55,946 nt of DNA from contig CAZGYD010000203.1 in NCBI GenBank assembly GCA_964530115.1, positions 1 through 55,946 of the forward strand. Reading direction: 5' to 3'. The notes beneath the pieces were generated by a model that saw only the letters and a program-made list of their open reading frames with translations, ran no database searches and was not told the DNA's origin. This DNA is from Fen-999 sp964530115 (GTDB lineage Bacteria; Pseudomonadota; Gammaproteobacteria; Burkholderiales; Rhodocyclaceae). Position numbers and translations under genes: made by a program. Shown piece after piece: positions 31,466-39,891 of the stretch (within the stretch, counting starts at the first letter, position 1; each line of letters opens with the position of its first letter).

Positions 31466-32517
31466 TGCGGCCCGCTCAGCTTGCGGTCATCCTCGACCGA
31501 GAGTTCCTGTCGACCGACGCCGGTCATCACACGCCGGTGATGCTCTGGGGTCCGCCCGGCGTCGGCAAGTCGCAGATGGTCGCCCAGGTCGCCGCCCGCC
31601 ACGGCGTACCGATGATCGACATCCGCCTCTCGCAGATGGAGCCTTCGGACCTGCGCGGCATTCCCTTCCGCAGCGGGGAAACGGTCGAGTGGGCCGTGCC
31701 GGCGATGCTGCCCGACGCGCATCGCCACGGCCCGCGCGGCGTGCTCTTCCTCGACGAGATCACCTCGGCGCCGCCGTCGGTCTCGGCAGCCGCGTACCAA
31801 CTGATCCTCGACCGCCGCCTCGGTGAATACCGCGTCCCCGATGGCTGGGCGATCTTCGCCGCCGGCAACCGCCAGGGCGACCGCGGCGTCACCTATGCGA
31901 TGCCGGCGCCGCTCGCCAACCGTTTCTCGCACTACGCCTTCGACGTCCATCTCGACGACTGGGCCGCCTGGGCTTATGGGCAGGGCATCGACGACCGGCT
32001 GATCGGCTTTTTGCGTTTCAAGCCCGAGTTGCTCTTCGACTTCGATCCGGCGAGCCACATGGCCGGCGAAATGGCCTTTCCGAGCCCGCGCTCGTGGGAG
32101 TTCGCGCACCGCGCGCTGCAGAAGTTCGCCGACCGACAGGACCTGCTTGCCGGAGCGCTGGCGGCCTGCGTCGGCCAGGCTGCGGGCATCGAGTGCGCGG
32201 CCTACCTCGACAGTCTCGACCGCCTGCCCGACATCGACGCGATCGTCGAGGGGCGTGACGCCGAGGTGCCGGCGGAGATCGACCTCCAGTACGCGGTCGC
32301 CGCGGCGCTGGCGGGTCGGGCGCTGCGGGCGAAGCATCATCCCGAGCGGGCGGCGATCTGGGGCCGCATCCTCGACTACGCCGCGCGGCTGCCGCTCAAG
32401 GAGATGGGCGTGATGCTCGTGTCGGACATGCACCGCGGCATCGGCCAGCCGCTCTTCGCCGTGCCGCAGTTCGCGGCCTGGGCCGGCACGGTCGCCGACG
32501 TGATGCTCTATGAGTGA
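31465..32517 (+). CDS. MoxR-family AAA+ ATPase
   Basis: 350 residues. Walker A is GPPGVGKSQM near residue 30 and Walker B is GVLFLDEITSAPPSV near 93-107, followed by sensor-1 AAGNRQGD. MoxR ATPases act as chaperones for metalloenzyme maturation, together with a VWA-domain partner. The partner gene follows with an 8-bp overlap and the redox fusion gene precedes with a one-base overlap, so the three form one translationally coupled unit. It is distinct from the CbbQ at the left edge. Confidence 0.9.
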   Translation: MRPAQLAVILDREFLSTDAGHHTPVMLWGPPGVGKSQMVAQVAARHGVPMIDIRLSQMEPSDLRGIPFRSGETVEWAVPAMLPDAHRHGPRGVLFLDEITSAPPSVSAAAYQLILDRRLGEYRVPDGWAIFAAGNRQGDRGVTYAMPAPLANRFSHYAFDVHLDDWAAWAYGQGIDDRLIGFLRFKPELLFDFDPASHMAGEMAFPSPRSWEFAHRALQKFADRQDLLAGALAACVGQAAGIECAAYLDSLDRLPDIDAIVEGRDAEVPAEIDLQYAVAAALAGRALRAKHHPERAAIWGRILDYAARLPLKEMGVMLVSDMHRGIGQPLFAVPQFAAWAGTVADVMLYE

Positions 32518-33781
32518 GCCGCCGGCCGACGGCGCGGCCGCTGCCGCGGCGGAGGCGGCGGCGGGCAAGCTCGCGGCCGCCCGCGCCCGGCTGATCCTCG
32601 ACAAGCCCTTCCTCGGCGCGCTGGCGATGCGCCTGCCGCTGGTGGCGGCGGGGTCATGGTGCAAGACGACGGCCTCCGACGCCCGGCGGCTCTACTACAA
32701 CCCGCAGTGGATCGCCCGCCTCAGCGTCGCCCAGACCCAGTTCGTGCTCGCCCACGAGGCGTTGCACTGCGCCCTCGGCCATTTCGCCCGGCGCGGCCAC
32801 CGCGTCAAACGGCGCTGGGACCTCGCCTGCGACTTCGCCGTCAATCCGCTGCTCGTCGATGAAGGCTTGAAGCCGCCGCCCGAGGCCGTGGTGCCCGATC
32901 TCTACAAGGGCATGACCGCCGAGGAGATCTACCCCTGCATCGACGACTCGCTCGATCAGGAGACGCTCGACGACCACGCCTGGGACGGCGATGACGGAGG
33001 CCAGGGCGCGACCGGCAGGCAGGAGTCGCAGGGTCGGGGCGGCGGCGCGCGGCAGGAGCGGGATCCCGACGCCGGCGGCGCGACGCCGGAGGCGCCCTCG
33101 GGCGGTACGGCGGGCGAAGGCGGCGAGGCGCCGCCACCGCTGACGAGTCGCGAGCGCGAGCAGCTGCAACAGCAATGGCAGCGCCATCTCGCCGCGGCGG
33201 CCCAGCGCGCACGCGAAGCCGGCAAGCTCGCGGGCGCGCTGGCGCGGCTCGCCGAGGCGGCGCTGGCGCCGAAAGTCTCGTGGCGCGCGGTCCTGGCGCA
33301 GTACCTCTCGCAGAACGCGCGCGACGACTACAGCTACCAGCGCCCCTCGCGGCGCGAGGGCGAGATGATCCTGCCGAGCTTGAGGAGCCGCGCCGGCGAG
33401 CTCGTCGTCGCCCTCGACATCTCGGGCTCGATCGGCGAGGGCGACCTCGCGGCCTTCCTCGCCGAGCTCGACGCCATCAAGGGCGCGCTGCCGCTGCGCG
33501 TGACGCTGCTCGTCTGCGACGCCGCGCTCGCGCCGGACGGGCCGTGGCGCTTCGAGCCCTGGCAGGCGGTCGAGCTGCCGCGCACGTTCCAGGGCGGCGG
33601 CGGCACCGATTTCACCCCGGTGTTCGACTGGGTCCGCGACGAGGGGCTACGGCCCGATGCGCTCGTCTATTTCACCGACGCCGACGGCCGGTTTCCCGAC
33701 GAGGCCCCCGACTACCCGGTGGTCTGGCTGGTCAAGGGCAACAAGCCCGTGCCCTGGGGGCGGCGGATCGCCCTCAACTGA
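32510..33781 (+). CDS. VWA-like protein with N-terminal metallopeptidase-like domain (MoxR partner)
   Basis: 423 residues. The N-terminal domain has HEALHCALGH (His82, Glu83, His86, His91), a zinc-metallopeptidase-like signature. A Gly/Gln/Glu-rich linker follows (about 160-215). The C-terminal VWA-like domain has the metal-binding DISGS near residue 306 and GGGGTDFTP near 363. Proteins of this type are paired with MoxR ATPases. The target is unknown. Its place between a redox protein and dsrS may point to maturation of an electron-transfer enzyme. Confidence 0.85.
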   Translation: MSEPPADGAAAAAAEAAAGKLAAARARLILDKPFLGALAMRLPLVAAGSWCKTTASDARRLYYNPQWIARLSVAQTQFVLAHEALHCALGHFARRGHRVKRRWDLACDFAVNPLLVDEGLKPPPEAVVPDLYKGMTAEEIYPCIDDSLDQETLDDHAWDGDDGGQGATGRQESQGRGGGARQERDPDAGGATPEAPSGGTAGEGGEAPPPLTSREREQLQQQWQRHLAAAAQRAREAGKLAGALARLAEAALAPKVSWRAVLAQYLSQNARDDYSYQRPSRREGEMILPSLRSRAGELVVALDISGSIGEGDLAAFLAELDAIKGALPLRVTLLVCDAALAPDGPWRFEPWQAVELPRTFQGGGGTDFTPVFDWVRDEGLRPDALVYFTDADGRFPDEAPDYPVVWLVKGNKPVPWGRRIALN

Positions 33782-33800
33782 CGCCGGCGCGGCCCGCGCC

Positions 33801-33823
33801 AAACTCAGCCGTCGTAACACGCC
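33801..33823 (-). repeat. Dispersed 24-bp motif, copy 6 (intergenic)
   Basis: Minus strand: GGCGTGTTAC, GA, CGGCTGAGTTT, then G instead of C. It lies 20 bp after the VWA gene, in the 149-bp gap before dsrS. Confidence 0.9.
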
Positions 33824-33918
33824 AGCGCGGCGTGTCTGCGGTGGCGGAGCCGACCCTGCCGGCAGGCGGGGTATGAGGCCATAAGAATCGCGGATGCGGC
33901 GCGGCTGCCCGAGGATGG

Positions 33919-33924
33919 TATGTT
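33919..33924 (+). promoter_or_regulatory. Candidate -10 box of a leaderless dsrS promoter
   Basis: TATGTT ends 6 bp before the GTG start of the dsrS-like gene, and no ribosome binding site is seen. The spacing is identical to the boxes before cbbR, glcD and the PP2C gene. Confidence 0.3.
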
Positions 33925-33930
33925 CGAGCT

Positions 33931-34974
33931 GTGACCACCGCCGCACCCGAAGAACTCTCCGCCGAAGACGGCCTGCGCATCGCCGTGCTGATGGCCGGCG
34001 AGGTTCACGCCGTGCGCATCGACGAAGGCTCGCGGACACTCGTCGCCCTGACGCCGAAAGGCGAGGCGAAGATCACGCTCAATCCGAACTGCCGGCCCGA
34101 CAAATACCTGATGCGCGTGCGCGAGGCGCTTGGCGGCCATGCGCTCGGCTCGCCGCGCGGCTATCCGGTCCACCTGCGCCACTGGACGCGCATGGGCCAG
34201 TCGAGCGCGAAGAACCTCGAGGCGCTGCTCAAGCTCGGCGAGCCCGAGGCCGTCGAAGCCGTAGCCAACGCTCCGGGCCTCACGGACGAACTGGCGCGGC
34301 GCGCCTTTTGGGCCTGCCCGAGCGTCGCCGTGGCGGGCGTGATGCTCGCCAGCGAGGCGGTTCGCCGCGGCGCGATGGGCCGCGTGCTCGCCATCTTCCT
34401 CGTCGAGCACCTGCCTTTCGAGGCCGAGCCGATGGAGGCGATGAACATCGTCCGCGCGGTGCTCGCCGCCGGCGTGCTCACCGACGCCGAGATCCTGCCG
34501 CTCTGGCAGAAGGCCCGACGCCGGCCGCACTACCTGCCCGGCTTCCTCGAAGCCCTGGCCGATGCGCTGCCTGGCGACGAGCCGGCGCGCGCGCTGCCGG
34601 AGGGATTCTCCGCCGGCTCGGACAACCCGTGGGTGGCGACGCTCGCCCGCTGCGCTTCGCCAGGCGGCCAGGCGTGGCTCAAGGCCGCGGAGCTCGCGCT
34701 CGACAAGGCGCCGGCGCACGAGGCGGTGTATCTGCTGCTGGACCTCATCGGCGCCCGTTTCGCCGGTCTGCGCGAGGCGCCCGGGCGCGAGGCGCTCACC
34801 GGCTTTTCGCGCGAGGCCGAGGCGATGGCGGCGCTTTCCGGCGTGAGCAGCCGCGACGCGGAGGACATCCTCGTCCGCACCACGGCGGTCGGCGCGCTGC
34901 TGCGCCGGAAACTCGAGCCGCTGGTGGCGCCCATCCTCGCCCACCTGCGGGTCCTGCAAGGGAGGGAATCATGA
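33931..34974 (+). CDS. dsrS: DsrS-like protein of the sulfur-oxidation (rDsr) pathway
   Basis: 347 residues, GTG start. It resembles DsrS, the protein encoded at the end of the reverse dissimilatory sulfite reductase cluster of sulfur oxidisers. Features I recognise are LNPNCRPDKYLMRVREALGG, LGSPRGYPVHLRHWTRMGQ, GEPEAVEAVANAPGLTDELA and the FLVEHLPFE stretch. The exact role of DsrS is not settled; it is cytoplasmic and linked to full expression of Dsr proteins (family knowledge). No dsrAB or other dsr genes are within the window. Its stop overlaps the next ATG (ATGA). Confidence 0.72.
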   Translation: MTTAAPEELSAEDGLRIAVLMAGEVHAVRIDEGSRTLVALTPKGEAKITLNPNCRPDKYLMRVREALGGHALGSPRGYPVHLRHWTRMGQSSAKNLEALLKLGEPEAVEAVANAPGLTDELARRAFWACPSVAVAGVMLASEAVRRGAMGRVLAIFLVEHLPFEAEPMEAMNIVRAVLAAGVLTDAEILPLWQKARRRPHYLPGFLEALADALPGDEPARALPEGFSAGSDNPWVATLARCASPGGQAWLKAAELALDKAPAHEAVYLLLDLIGARFAGLREAPGREALTGFSREAEAMAALSGVSSRDAEDILVRTTAVGALLRRKLEPLVAPILAHLRVLQGRES

Positions 34975-35207
34975 AAGGCGGCGTCTATATCGATCTCGAA
35001 GCGCCCGTGGTCCGTGAGCTCTTCGCCGTGGTCTCGGACCCCGGCGGCCGGCGCAAGCGCTTCCCGGAAACCTGTGTCGAGCCGGCGGCCGACGAGGCGG
35101 CGGCGCGCGCGGCGGCGAGGCCCGGCTGGCGGCCGGCGGTCGTCGCCGGGCCGTCGCGCTCCTCGGAGGGCGTGCGGCTGTACTATCTCGTCCGCTGGCT
35201 GGATTGA
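34971..35207 (+). CDS. Small hypothetical protein after dsrS
   Basis: 78 residues, MKGGVYIDLEAPVVRELFAV at the start and VRLYYLVRWLD at the end. There is no signal peptide, membrane helix or recognised domain. The ATG overlaps the dsrS stop and the next gene starts 6 bp after its own stop, so it is part of the same transcript. Confidence 0.7.
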   Translation: MKGGVYIDLEAPVVRELFAVVSDPGGRRKRFPETCVEPAADEAAARAAARPGWRPAVVAGPSRSSEGVRLYYLVRWLD

Positions 35208-35213
35208 CCGACC

Positions 35214-35576
35214 ATGAAGGAAAAGCGCTTCATCCCCATATCGCCTGCCGCGGACGACGCGGGCGGCGCCTGCAGCGCCGCCGAGTCCTTCGCGCTCATG
35301 GTGCTCGGCGACAGCATGGAGCCGGAATTCCGCGAGGGCGAGATCATCATCATCGAACCGGAGGGGCTCGCGGCGGACGGCTCGTATGTCCTTGCCCAAC
35401 TCGATGGCGAGTGGATCTTCCGCCAGCTCGTCCGGGACGGCGATGGCTGGCAGCTGCGGCCGCTGAACCCGGCCTACCCGGCCGCCGCCATCGATGACCT
35501 CTCGTGCGTCAAGGGCGTCATCATCCAGAAGAGCCGGCCCGGCCGGCGCAGGGAAAGCAAGCGCTACGTCGATTGA
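35214..35576 (+). CDS. S24 (LexA)-like domain protein lacking a DNA-binding domain
   Basis: 120 residues forming only the peptidase S24 / LexA-like fold. VLGDSMEPEFREGEIIIIEP holds the nucleophile-position Ser34. The later strand reads DGEWIFRQL, where Arg70 stands in the place of the usual catalytic Lys (typically K-R-L). It is therefore probably not an active autoprotease and may be a binding domain. There is no helix-turn-helix. It lies in the operon after dsrS, 6 bp from the previous stop. Confidence 0.75.
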   Translation: MKEKRFIPISPAADDAGGACSAAESFALMVLGDSMEPEFREGEIIIIEPEGLAADGSYVLAQLDGEWIFRQLVRDGDGWQLRPLNPAYPAAAIDDLSCVKGVIIQKSRPGRRRESKRYVD

Positions 35577-35603
35577 CGCGGGCGCCTCGACCAAGGAGAA
35601 CGC

Positions 35604-35837
35604 ATGCCTTACTACCTCTATCGCATCACCCAGACCGGACCGGTCAAGCAGCTGGAGAAGCTCACCCAGTTCGCGCAGTTCAAGGAGGCCTCGGCCGAGG
35701 CCAAGCGCCTGCGCAAGGATCTGGAGCTTCCGGCCGGCACGACCATCAAGGTGATCTTCGCCGAGAACGAGCTCCAGGCCGAAGACCTGTTGAACCAGGT
35801 GCGCGAGCCGGAACCGCTCACCGGCGACGACTGGTAG
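35604..35837 (+). CDS. Small conserved hypothetical protein
   Basis: 77 residues, starting MPYYLYRITQTGPVKQLEKL. It is alpha/beta-like and charged, without signal or membrane segments, and ends in an acidic EPLTGDDW. A good AAGGAG precedes the ATG. I do not recognise a domain, but it is positioned within the dsrS-linked set. Confidence 0.7.
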   Translation: MPYYLYRITQTGPVKQLEKLTQFAQFKEASAEAKRLRKDLELPAGTTIKVIFAENELQAEDLLNQVREPEPLTGDDW

Positions 35838-35854
35838 CGCGACGGCGGGGCACC

Positions 35855-36292
35855 GTGGACGAGTCGGCGTTCCGCAACGCGCGCGGCGAGATCAACCGGC
35901 TGCCCTGCGTCTTCGAGAAGGCGCTGCTCGCGCGCTGCGCCGTCTGCCATCTCGCCGAACACCATGCGCTCGCCGAGCGCATCACCATCGCCTGTTCGTC
36001 GCCCGTCGCGCGTGCCGAATGCGGCAGGCTCTCGGGCCTGCTGCGCGAAAAGTCGGCCTTCGCGCTGCATCTGCGGGACACGCAGCGCATCCTGCCGCAC
36101 GCGATGGTGATGAAGATCCAGTGCGGCGGCCTCGCCGGCATGCAGCAGGTGCTCGACCCCGATGCCCCGGCGCCCGATGTCCACGGCCTCGTGAGGCTCG
36201 CCGTGGAAAAGTACGGCGAGCTCGCGGCGCTGCCCTTCTCGGAGATCGTCAAGGGCGTCGCTGCCTTCCAATTGCGCAAGAGGCGGTCATGA
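35855..36292 (+). CDS. Cysteine-rich cytoplasmic protein, unknown function
   Basis: 145 residues from a GTG preceded by GGCGGGG. Cysteines fall in PCVFEKALLARCAVCHLAEH, IACSSPVARAEC and KIQCGG, about six in all, which could hold an iron-sulfur cluster or another metal. CAVCH looks like a c-type heme motif, but there is no signal peptide, so heme attachment is unlikely. The stop overlaps the next gene's ATG (ATGA). No family name known to me. Confidence 0.65.
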   Translation: MDESAFRNARGEINRLPCVFEKALLARCAVCHLAEHHALAERITIACSSPVARAECGRLSGLLREKSAFALHLRDTQRILPHAMVMKIQCGGLAGMQQVLDPDAPAPDVHGLVRLAVEKYGELAALPFSEIVKGVAAFQLRKRRS

Positions 36293-37320
36293 TCCCGGGC
36301 ATGGCGGCGCTGATCGACACCGTACAGCGCAACTGCCACATCGCCGACGCGCGCCACGCGCGCGAGGCGACGCTTTGCACCTATCTCCTGGAAATGCGCG
36401 AGTACTACCGCTGGGAGCACGGCCTGCCGGCCGGCGGCGCCTTGCCGCGCGAAGACGTCGGCCGCTGGATCAGCGAGCGCGAGGCGCTCTGGGAGTCCAT
36501 CGCCGGGGAAGACTTCCATCCCGTGCCCGTGGGCGGGACGCTGCGCGATCCGTTCGCCGTCGCCGAGATCAACGCGGCGCTGCTGCCGGCCGGGCTCGTC
36601 TATGGCGCCGGCATCGGCCGTTTCCGCAAGCCGCACTTCTTCCTGGGCCGGCTGGCCCGGCGCGAGGATCACGACGGCCTCACCGTGCTCGTTTGCGACT
36701 GCGAGTATGCGCGCGACATCACGGCGATGCCGGCCGCGCTCCAGGGCGGCACGGTGATCGTCCGCCGCGAGTCGCTCGCCCAGATGCTGCGGGAAAAGGC
36801 CGAGAGCTGGGGGCTGCGGCGGCGGCCCGGGGCGATGGCCCGGGCGCTCGACGCCTACGGCTGGTTCGCTGATCCCGGCGCGGCATTGACGCGCATGGCC
36901 GAGCAGGAAGCGGAGACACTGATCCTGCACGAGCTCGGCGAACATGCCGCGGGCCGCCTGCTCGGACCGGCGTGGCAGGGCATGGTCGCGGGCTTTTCCT
37001 CGAAACGTGCGGAAATCGTCGCGCGCGCCGTGCGTGACGACCTGGCGGACTGCCTGAAGACGCTGCCGGCGCTCATCGGCCGCGGGGCCTGGCCGTCGCT
37101 GCATTTCTGGTTCGCCAATTTCGATGGCCTGCGGCGCGAACTCTTCCCGCGGCTCATCGCGGCCTACGAGTCGTGGGCCGCCGGCGGCGACGACCGGCCG
37201 TTGCAGGACGCCGTCGCGGCCGGGGCCGAGCACTGGCGTGAGGTCGCCCTGCGGCTCATGACGCTCGGCGAGGAGCGCATCGCCGCACTGGCCGACGATG
37301 CGGGCGCCGTCGCCCTGTAG
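36289..37320 (+). CDS. Conserved hypothetical protein (Sfum_1244-like family)
   Basis: 343 residues. The N terminus IDTVQRNCHIADARHAREAT, then LCTYLLEMREYYRWEHGLP, is what I remember of the Sfum_1244 family, a group of unknown function. It is mostly helical, contains LVCDCEYARDITAMP near 144 and LHELGEHAAG near 215, and has no signal or membrane segment. It is translationally coupled to the Cys-rich gene upstream. Its TAG stop overlaps a candidate -10 box of glcD. Confidence 0.6.
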   Translation: MIPGMAALIDTVQRNCHIADARHAREATLCTYLLEMREYYRWEHGLPAGGALPREDVGRWISEREALWESIAGEDFHPVPVGGTLRDPFAVAEINAALLPAGLVYGAGIGRFRKPHFFLGRLARREDHDGLTVLVCDCEYARDITAMPAALQGGTVIVRRESLAQMLREKAESWGLRRRPGAMARALDAYGWFADPGAALTRMAEQEAETLILHELGEHAAGRLLGPAWQGMVAGFSSKRAEIVARAVRDDLADCLKTLPALIGRGAWPSLHFWFANFDGLRRELFPRLIAAYESWAAGGDDRPLQDAVAAGAEHWREVALRLMTLGEERIAALADDAGAVAL

Positions 37321-37323
37321 AAT
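37318..37323 (+). promoter_or_regulatory. Candidate -10 box of a leaderless glcD promoter
   Basis: TAGAAT uses the stop codon of the upstream gene and ends 6 bp before the ATG of glcD. No ribosome binding site is present. No convincing -35 hexamer is seen. Confidence 0.35.
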
Positions 37324-37329
37324 CGCCGC

Positions 37330-38832
37330 ATGACTTTGCGGGCCCATTCCCACGAACGCGAGCAGGACTTCGGCGACGTCGATCGTCGCGCGCTGATCGC
37401 CGAGCTCGCGCGGCTCGTGCCGCCCGAAAACCTGCTCCACGAGACCGAGGACCTCAAGCCCTACGAGTGCGACGGCCTCTCGGCCTACCGTCAGGTGCCG
37501 CTCGCCGTGGTGCTGGCCGAGAACGAGGCGCAGGTGATCGCCGTGCTCGAGACCTGCCATCGCCTCGGCGTGCCCGTCGTCGCGCGCGGCGCGGGCACGG
37601 GGCTGTCGGGCGGCGCGCTGCCGCACGCGCACGGGGTGCTGCTCTCGCTGGCAAAGATGAAGCGCATCCTGAAGCTCGACCCGGTGGCGCGCGTCGCGGT
37701 GGTCGAGCCGGGCGTTCGCAACCTCGCCATCTCCGAGGCCGCGGCGCCGCATGGTCTTTATTACGCACCGGATCCCAGCTCGCAGATCGCCTGCTCCATC
37801 GGTGGCAACGTCGCCGAAAATGCCGGCGGCGTGCATTGCCTGAAGTATGGCCTGACGGTGCACAACGTGCTCGCCGTGCGCGGCGTCACCATCGAGGGCG
37901 AGGTCGTCGAATTCGGCAGCCACGCGCTCGATGCGCCCGGGTACGATCTCCTCGCGCTGATGATCGGCTCGGAAGGTCTGCTCGCCGTCGTCACCGAAGT
38001 GACCGTGAAACTCGTGCCCAAGCCCGAGACCGCGCGGGTGATCATGGCCTCGTTCGCTGATGTCGTCCAGGCCGGCGAGGCCGTCGCCGCGATCATCGCC
38101 GCGGGTATCATTCCGGCAGGGCTGGAGATGATGGACAAGGCCACCACGGCCGCGGTCGAACCCTTCGTCAAGGCCGGCTACGACCTCGACGCCGCGGCCA
38201 TCCTGCTCTGCGAATCCGATGGCACGCCCGAGGAGGTCGAGGAGGAGATCGCGCGCATGCGCGCCGTGCTCGAGAAGAGCGGCGCCACCGGCATCCGCGT
38301 CTCCCGCGACGAGGCCGAGCGCCTCAGGTTCTGGGCCGGGCGCAAGGCGGCCTTCCCGGCCGCCGGGAGACTCTCGCCCGACTACTACTGCATGGACGGC
38401 ACCATCCCGAGAAGGAAACTCGGCGAGATCCTGCGCGCCATCGCCGACATGGAGAAGGAGTTCGGGCTCCGCTGCATCAACGTCTTCCACGCCGGCGACG
38501 GCAACCTGCACCCGCTCATCCTCTACGACGCCAACGTGCCGGGCGAGACCGAGCGCACCGAGGAATTCGGCGCGCGCATCCTCGAAATGTCGGTGGCGCT
38601 GGGCGGCACCATCACCGGCGAGCACGGCGTCGGTCACGAGAAGCTGCGCGGCATGTGCGTGCAGTTCGACAGCGACGAACTGGCGACCTTCCACGCGGTG
38701 AAGGCCGCCTTCGACCCGCAGGGCCTGCTCAACCCCGGCAAGGCGATCCCCAGCCTGCATCGTTGCGCCGAGTTCGGTCGCATGCACGTGCATCATGGCG
38801 AACTCAAGTTTCCGGAGATCGAGCGGTTCTGA
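37330..38832 (+). CDS. glcD: Glycolate oxidase subunit GlcD (FAD-linked)
   Basis: 500 residues. The FAD-binding PCMH domain has PVVARGAGTGLSGGALPHAH near 84 and CSIGGNVAENAGGVHCLKYG near 157. The C-terminal FAD-oxidase domain ends with NVFHAGDGNLHPLI and TGEHGVGHEKLRGM. GlcD with GlcE and GlcF oxidises glycolate to glyoxylate. In a RuBisCO-containing cell this recovers carbon from 2-phosphoglycolate after dephosphorylation. It ends TGATG with glcE. Confidence 0.95.
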   Translation: MTLRAHSHEREQDFGDVDRRALIAELARLVPPENLLHETEDLKPYECDGLSAYRQVPLAVVLAENEAQVIAVLETCHRLGVPVVARGAGTGLSGGALPHAHGVLLSLAKMKRILKLDPVARVAVVEPGVRNLAISEAAAPHGLYYAPDPSSQIACSIGGNVAENAGGVHCLKYGLTVHNVLAVRGVTIEGEVVEFGSHALDAPGYDLLALMIGSEGLLAVVTEVTVKLVPKPETARVIMASFADVVQAGEAVAAIIAAGIIPAGLEMMDKATTAAVEPFVKAGYDLDAAAILLCESDGTPEEVEEEIARMRAVLEKSGATGIRVSRDEAERLRFWAGRKAAFPAAGRLSPDYYCMDGTIPRRKLGEILRAIADMEKEFGLRCINVFHAGDGNLHPLILYDANVPGETERTEEFGARILEMSVALGGTITGEHGVGHEKLRGMCVQFDSDELATFHAVKAAFDPQGLLNPGKAIPSLHRCAEFGRMHVHHGELKFPEIERF

Positions 38833-39878
38833 TGGGCGACCTCACCCACGAATTCAGCGAACGCATCGCTGCCGCGAGCAGCGAGGCGCCGCTGTGCATC
38901 CGTGGCGGCGGCAGCAAGGACTTCTACGGCGAAACCCCGCGTGGTGAAATCCTCGACACGCGGGGACACAGCGGCATCACCGCCTACGAGCCGACCGAGC
39001 TCGTGATCACCGCGCGCTGCGGCACGCCGCTCGCCGAGATCGAGGCGGCGCTCGCGGCGCAGGGTCAGTTCCTCGCCTTCGAGCCGCCGCGCTTCGGCGC
39101 GGCGACGATTGGCGGCGCTGTCGCCGCGGGCCTCTCCGGGCCGCGGCGCGCCTCGGTCGGCGCGGTTCGCGACTTCGTGCTCGGCGTGACCATTCTCGAC
39201 GGCGTGTCACGACGGCTGAGTTTCGGTGGCACGGTGATGAAGAACGTCGCCGGTTACGACATTTCGCGCCTGATGGCCGGCAGCCTCGGTACGCTCGGCC
39301 TGATCCTCGAGGTCTCGCTCAAGGTGCTGCCGCGGCCCGTCGCCGAGGCGACGCTGCGCTTCGAGCTGCCGCAGGCGCAGGCGCTCGGGTCGCTCAACGC
39401 CTGGGCCGGCCGGCCACTGCCGATCTCGGCGAGCTGCTGGCACGACGGCGTCCTCACCGTTCGCCTCTCGGGCGCCGAAGCCGCGGTCGCCGCGGCGAAG
39501 CGCAAGCTCGGCGGCGAAGAGGTCGCCGATGCGGCGGCCTTCTGGGAGAGCCTGCGCGAGCAGCGCCACGCCTTCTTCTCCGGCGATGAAACGCTGATGC
39601 GCCTGTCCGTGCCTTCCGTCGCGCCCGTGCTTGAGCTGCCCGGTGCGCAGCTCGTCGAATGGGGCGGCAGCCAGCGCTGGTGGCGCGGTGACGCCGCTGC
39701 CGCGCGCGAGGCGGCGGCCCGCGTCGGCGGCCACGCGGTGCTCTTCCGCGGGCAGGACACGTCGGCCGGCGTGTTCGCGCCGCTGCCCGAGCCCCTGATG
39801 AAGATCCACCGGCGGCTGAAAGCCGCCTTCGACTCGCGCGGCGTCTTCAATCCCGGCCGCCTCTACCCCGACCTCTGA
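38832..39878 (+). CDS. glcE: Glycolate oxidase subunit GlcE
   Basis: 348 residues, the usual GlcE size. It has a PCMH-type FAD-binding part with CIRGGGSKDFYGE, FEPPRFGAATIGGAVAAGLS, and GGTVMKNVAGYDISRLMAGS. It ends GVFNPGRLYPDL. Motif copy 7 encodes GVSRRLSF immediately before the GGTVMKNVAGY block, in a place where relatives have a same-length segment, so nothing seems inserted. Translation is coupled to glcD. The third subunit gene, glcF, is not adjacent but 3 kb downstream. Confidence 0.94.
   Translation: MGDLTHEFSERIAAASSEAPLCIRGGGSKDFYGETPRGEILDTRGHSGITAYEPTELVITARCGTPLAEIEAALAAQGQFLAFEPPRFGAATIGGAVAAGLSGPRRASVGAVRDFVLGVTILDGVSRRLSFGGTVMKNVAGYDISRLMAGSLGTLGLILEVSLKVLPRPVAEATLRFELPQAQALGSLNAWAGRPLPISASCWHDGVLTVRLSGAEAAVAAAKRKLGGEEVADAAAFWESLREQRHAFFSGDETLMRLSVPSVAPVLELPGAQLVEWGGSQRWWRGDAAAAREAAARVGGHAVLFRGQDTSAGVFAPLPEPLMKIHRRLKAAFDSRGVFNPGRLYPDL
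39201..39224 (+). repeat. Dispersed 24-bp motif, copy 7 (inside glcE)
   Basis: GGCGTGTCAC, GA, CGGCTGAGTTTC, one mismatch (C for T). Read as G-V-S-R-R-L-S-F, a different frame from copies 1 and 4. Confidence 0.9.
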
Positions 39879-39891
39879 GAAAGGAGTTTCC

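Noticed and set aside
31465..33781. CbbQ/CbbO identity for the MoxR and VWA pair
   Set aside because: A true cbbQ lies beside RuBisCO at the left edge. This pair has a different VWA protein with an N-terminal metallopeptidase-like domain and sits with a redox gene and dsrS.
35855..36292. c-type cytochrome assignment for the CAVCH protein
   Set aside because: There is no signal peptide or membrane anchor, and covalent heme attachment needs export to the periplasm.
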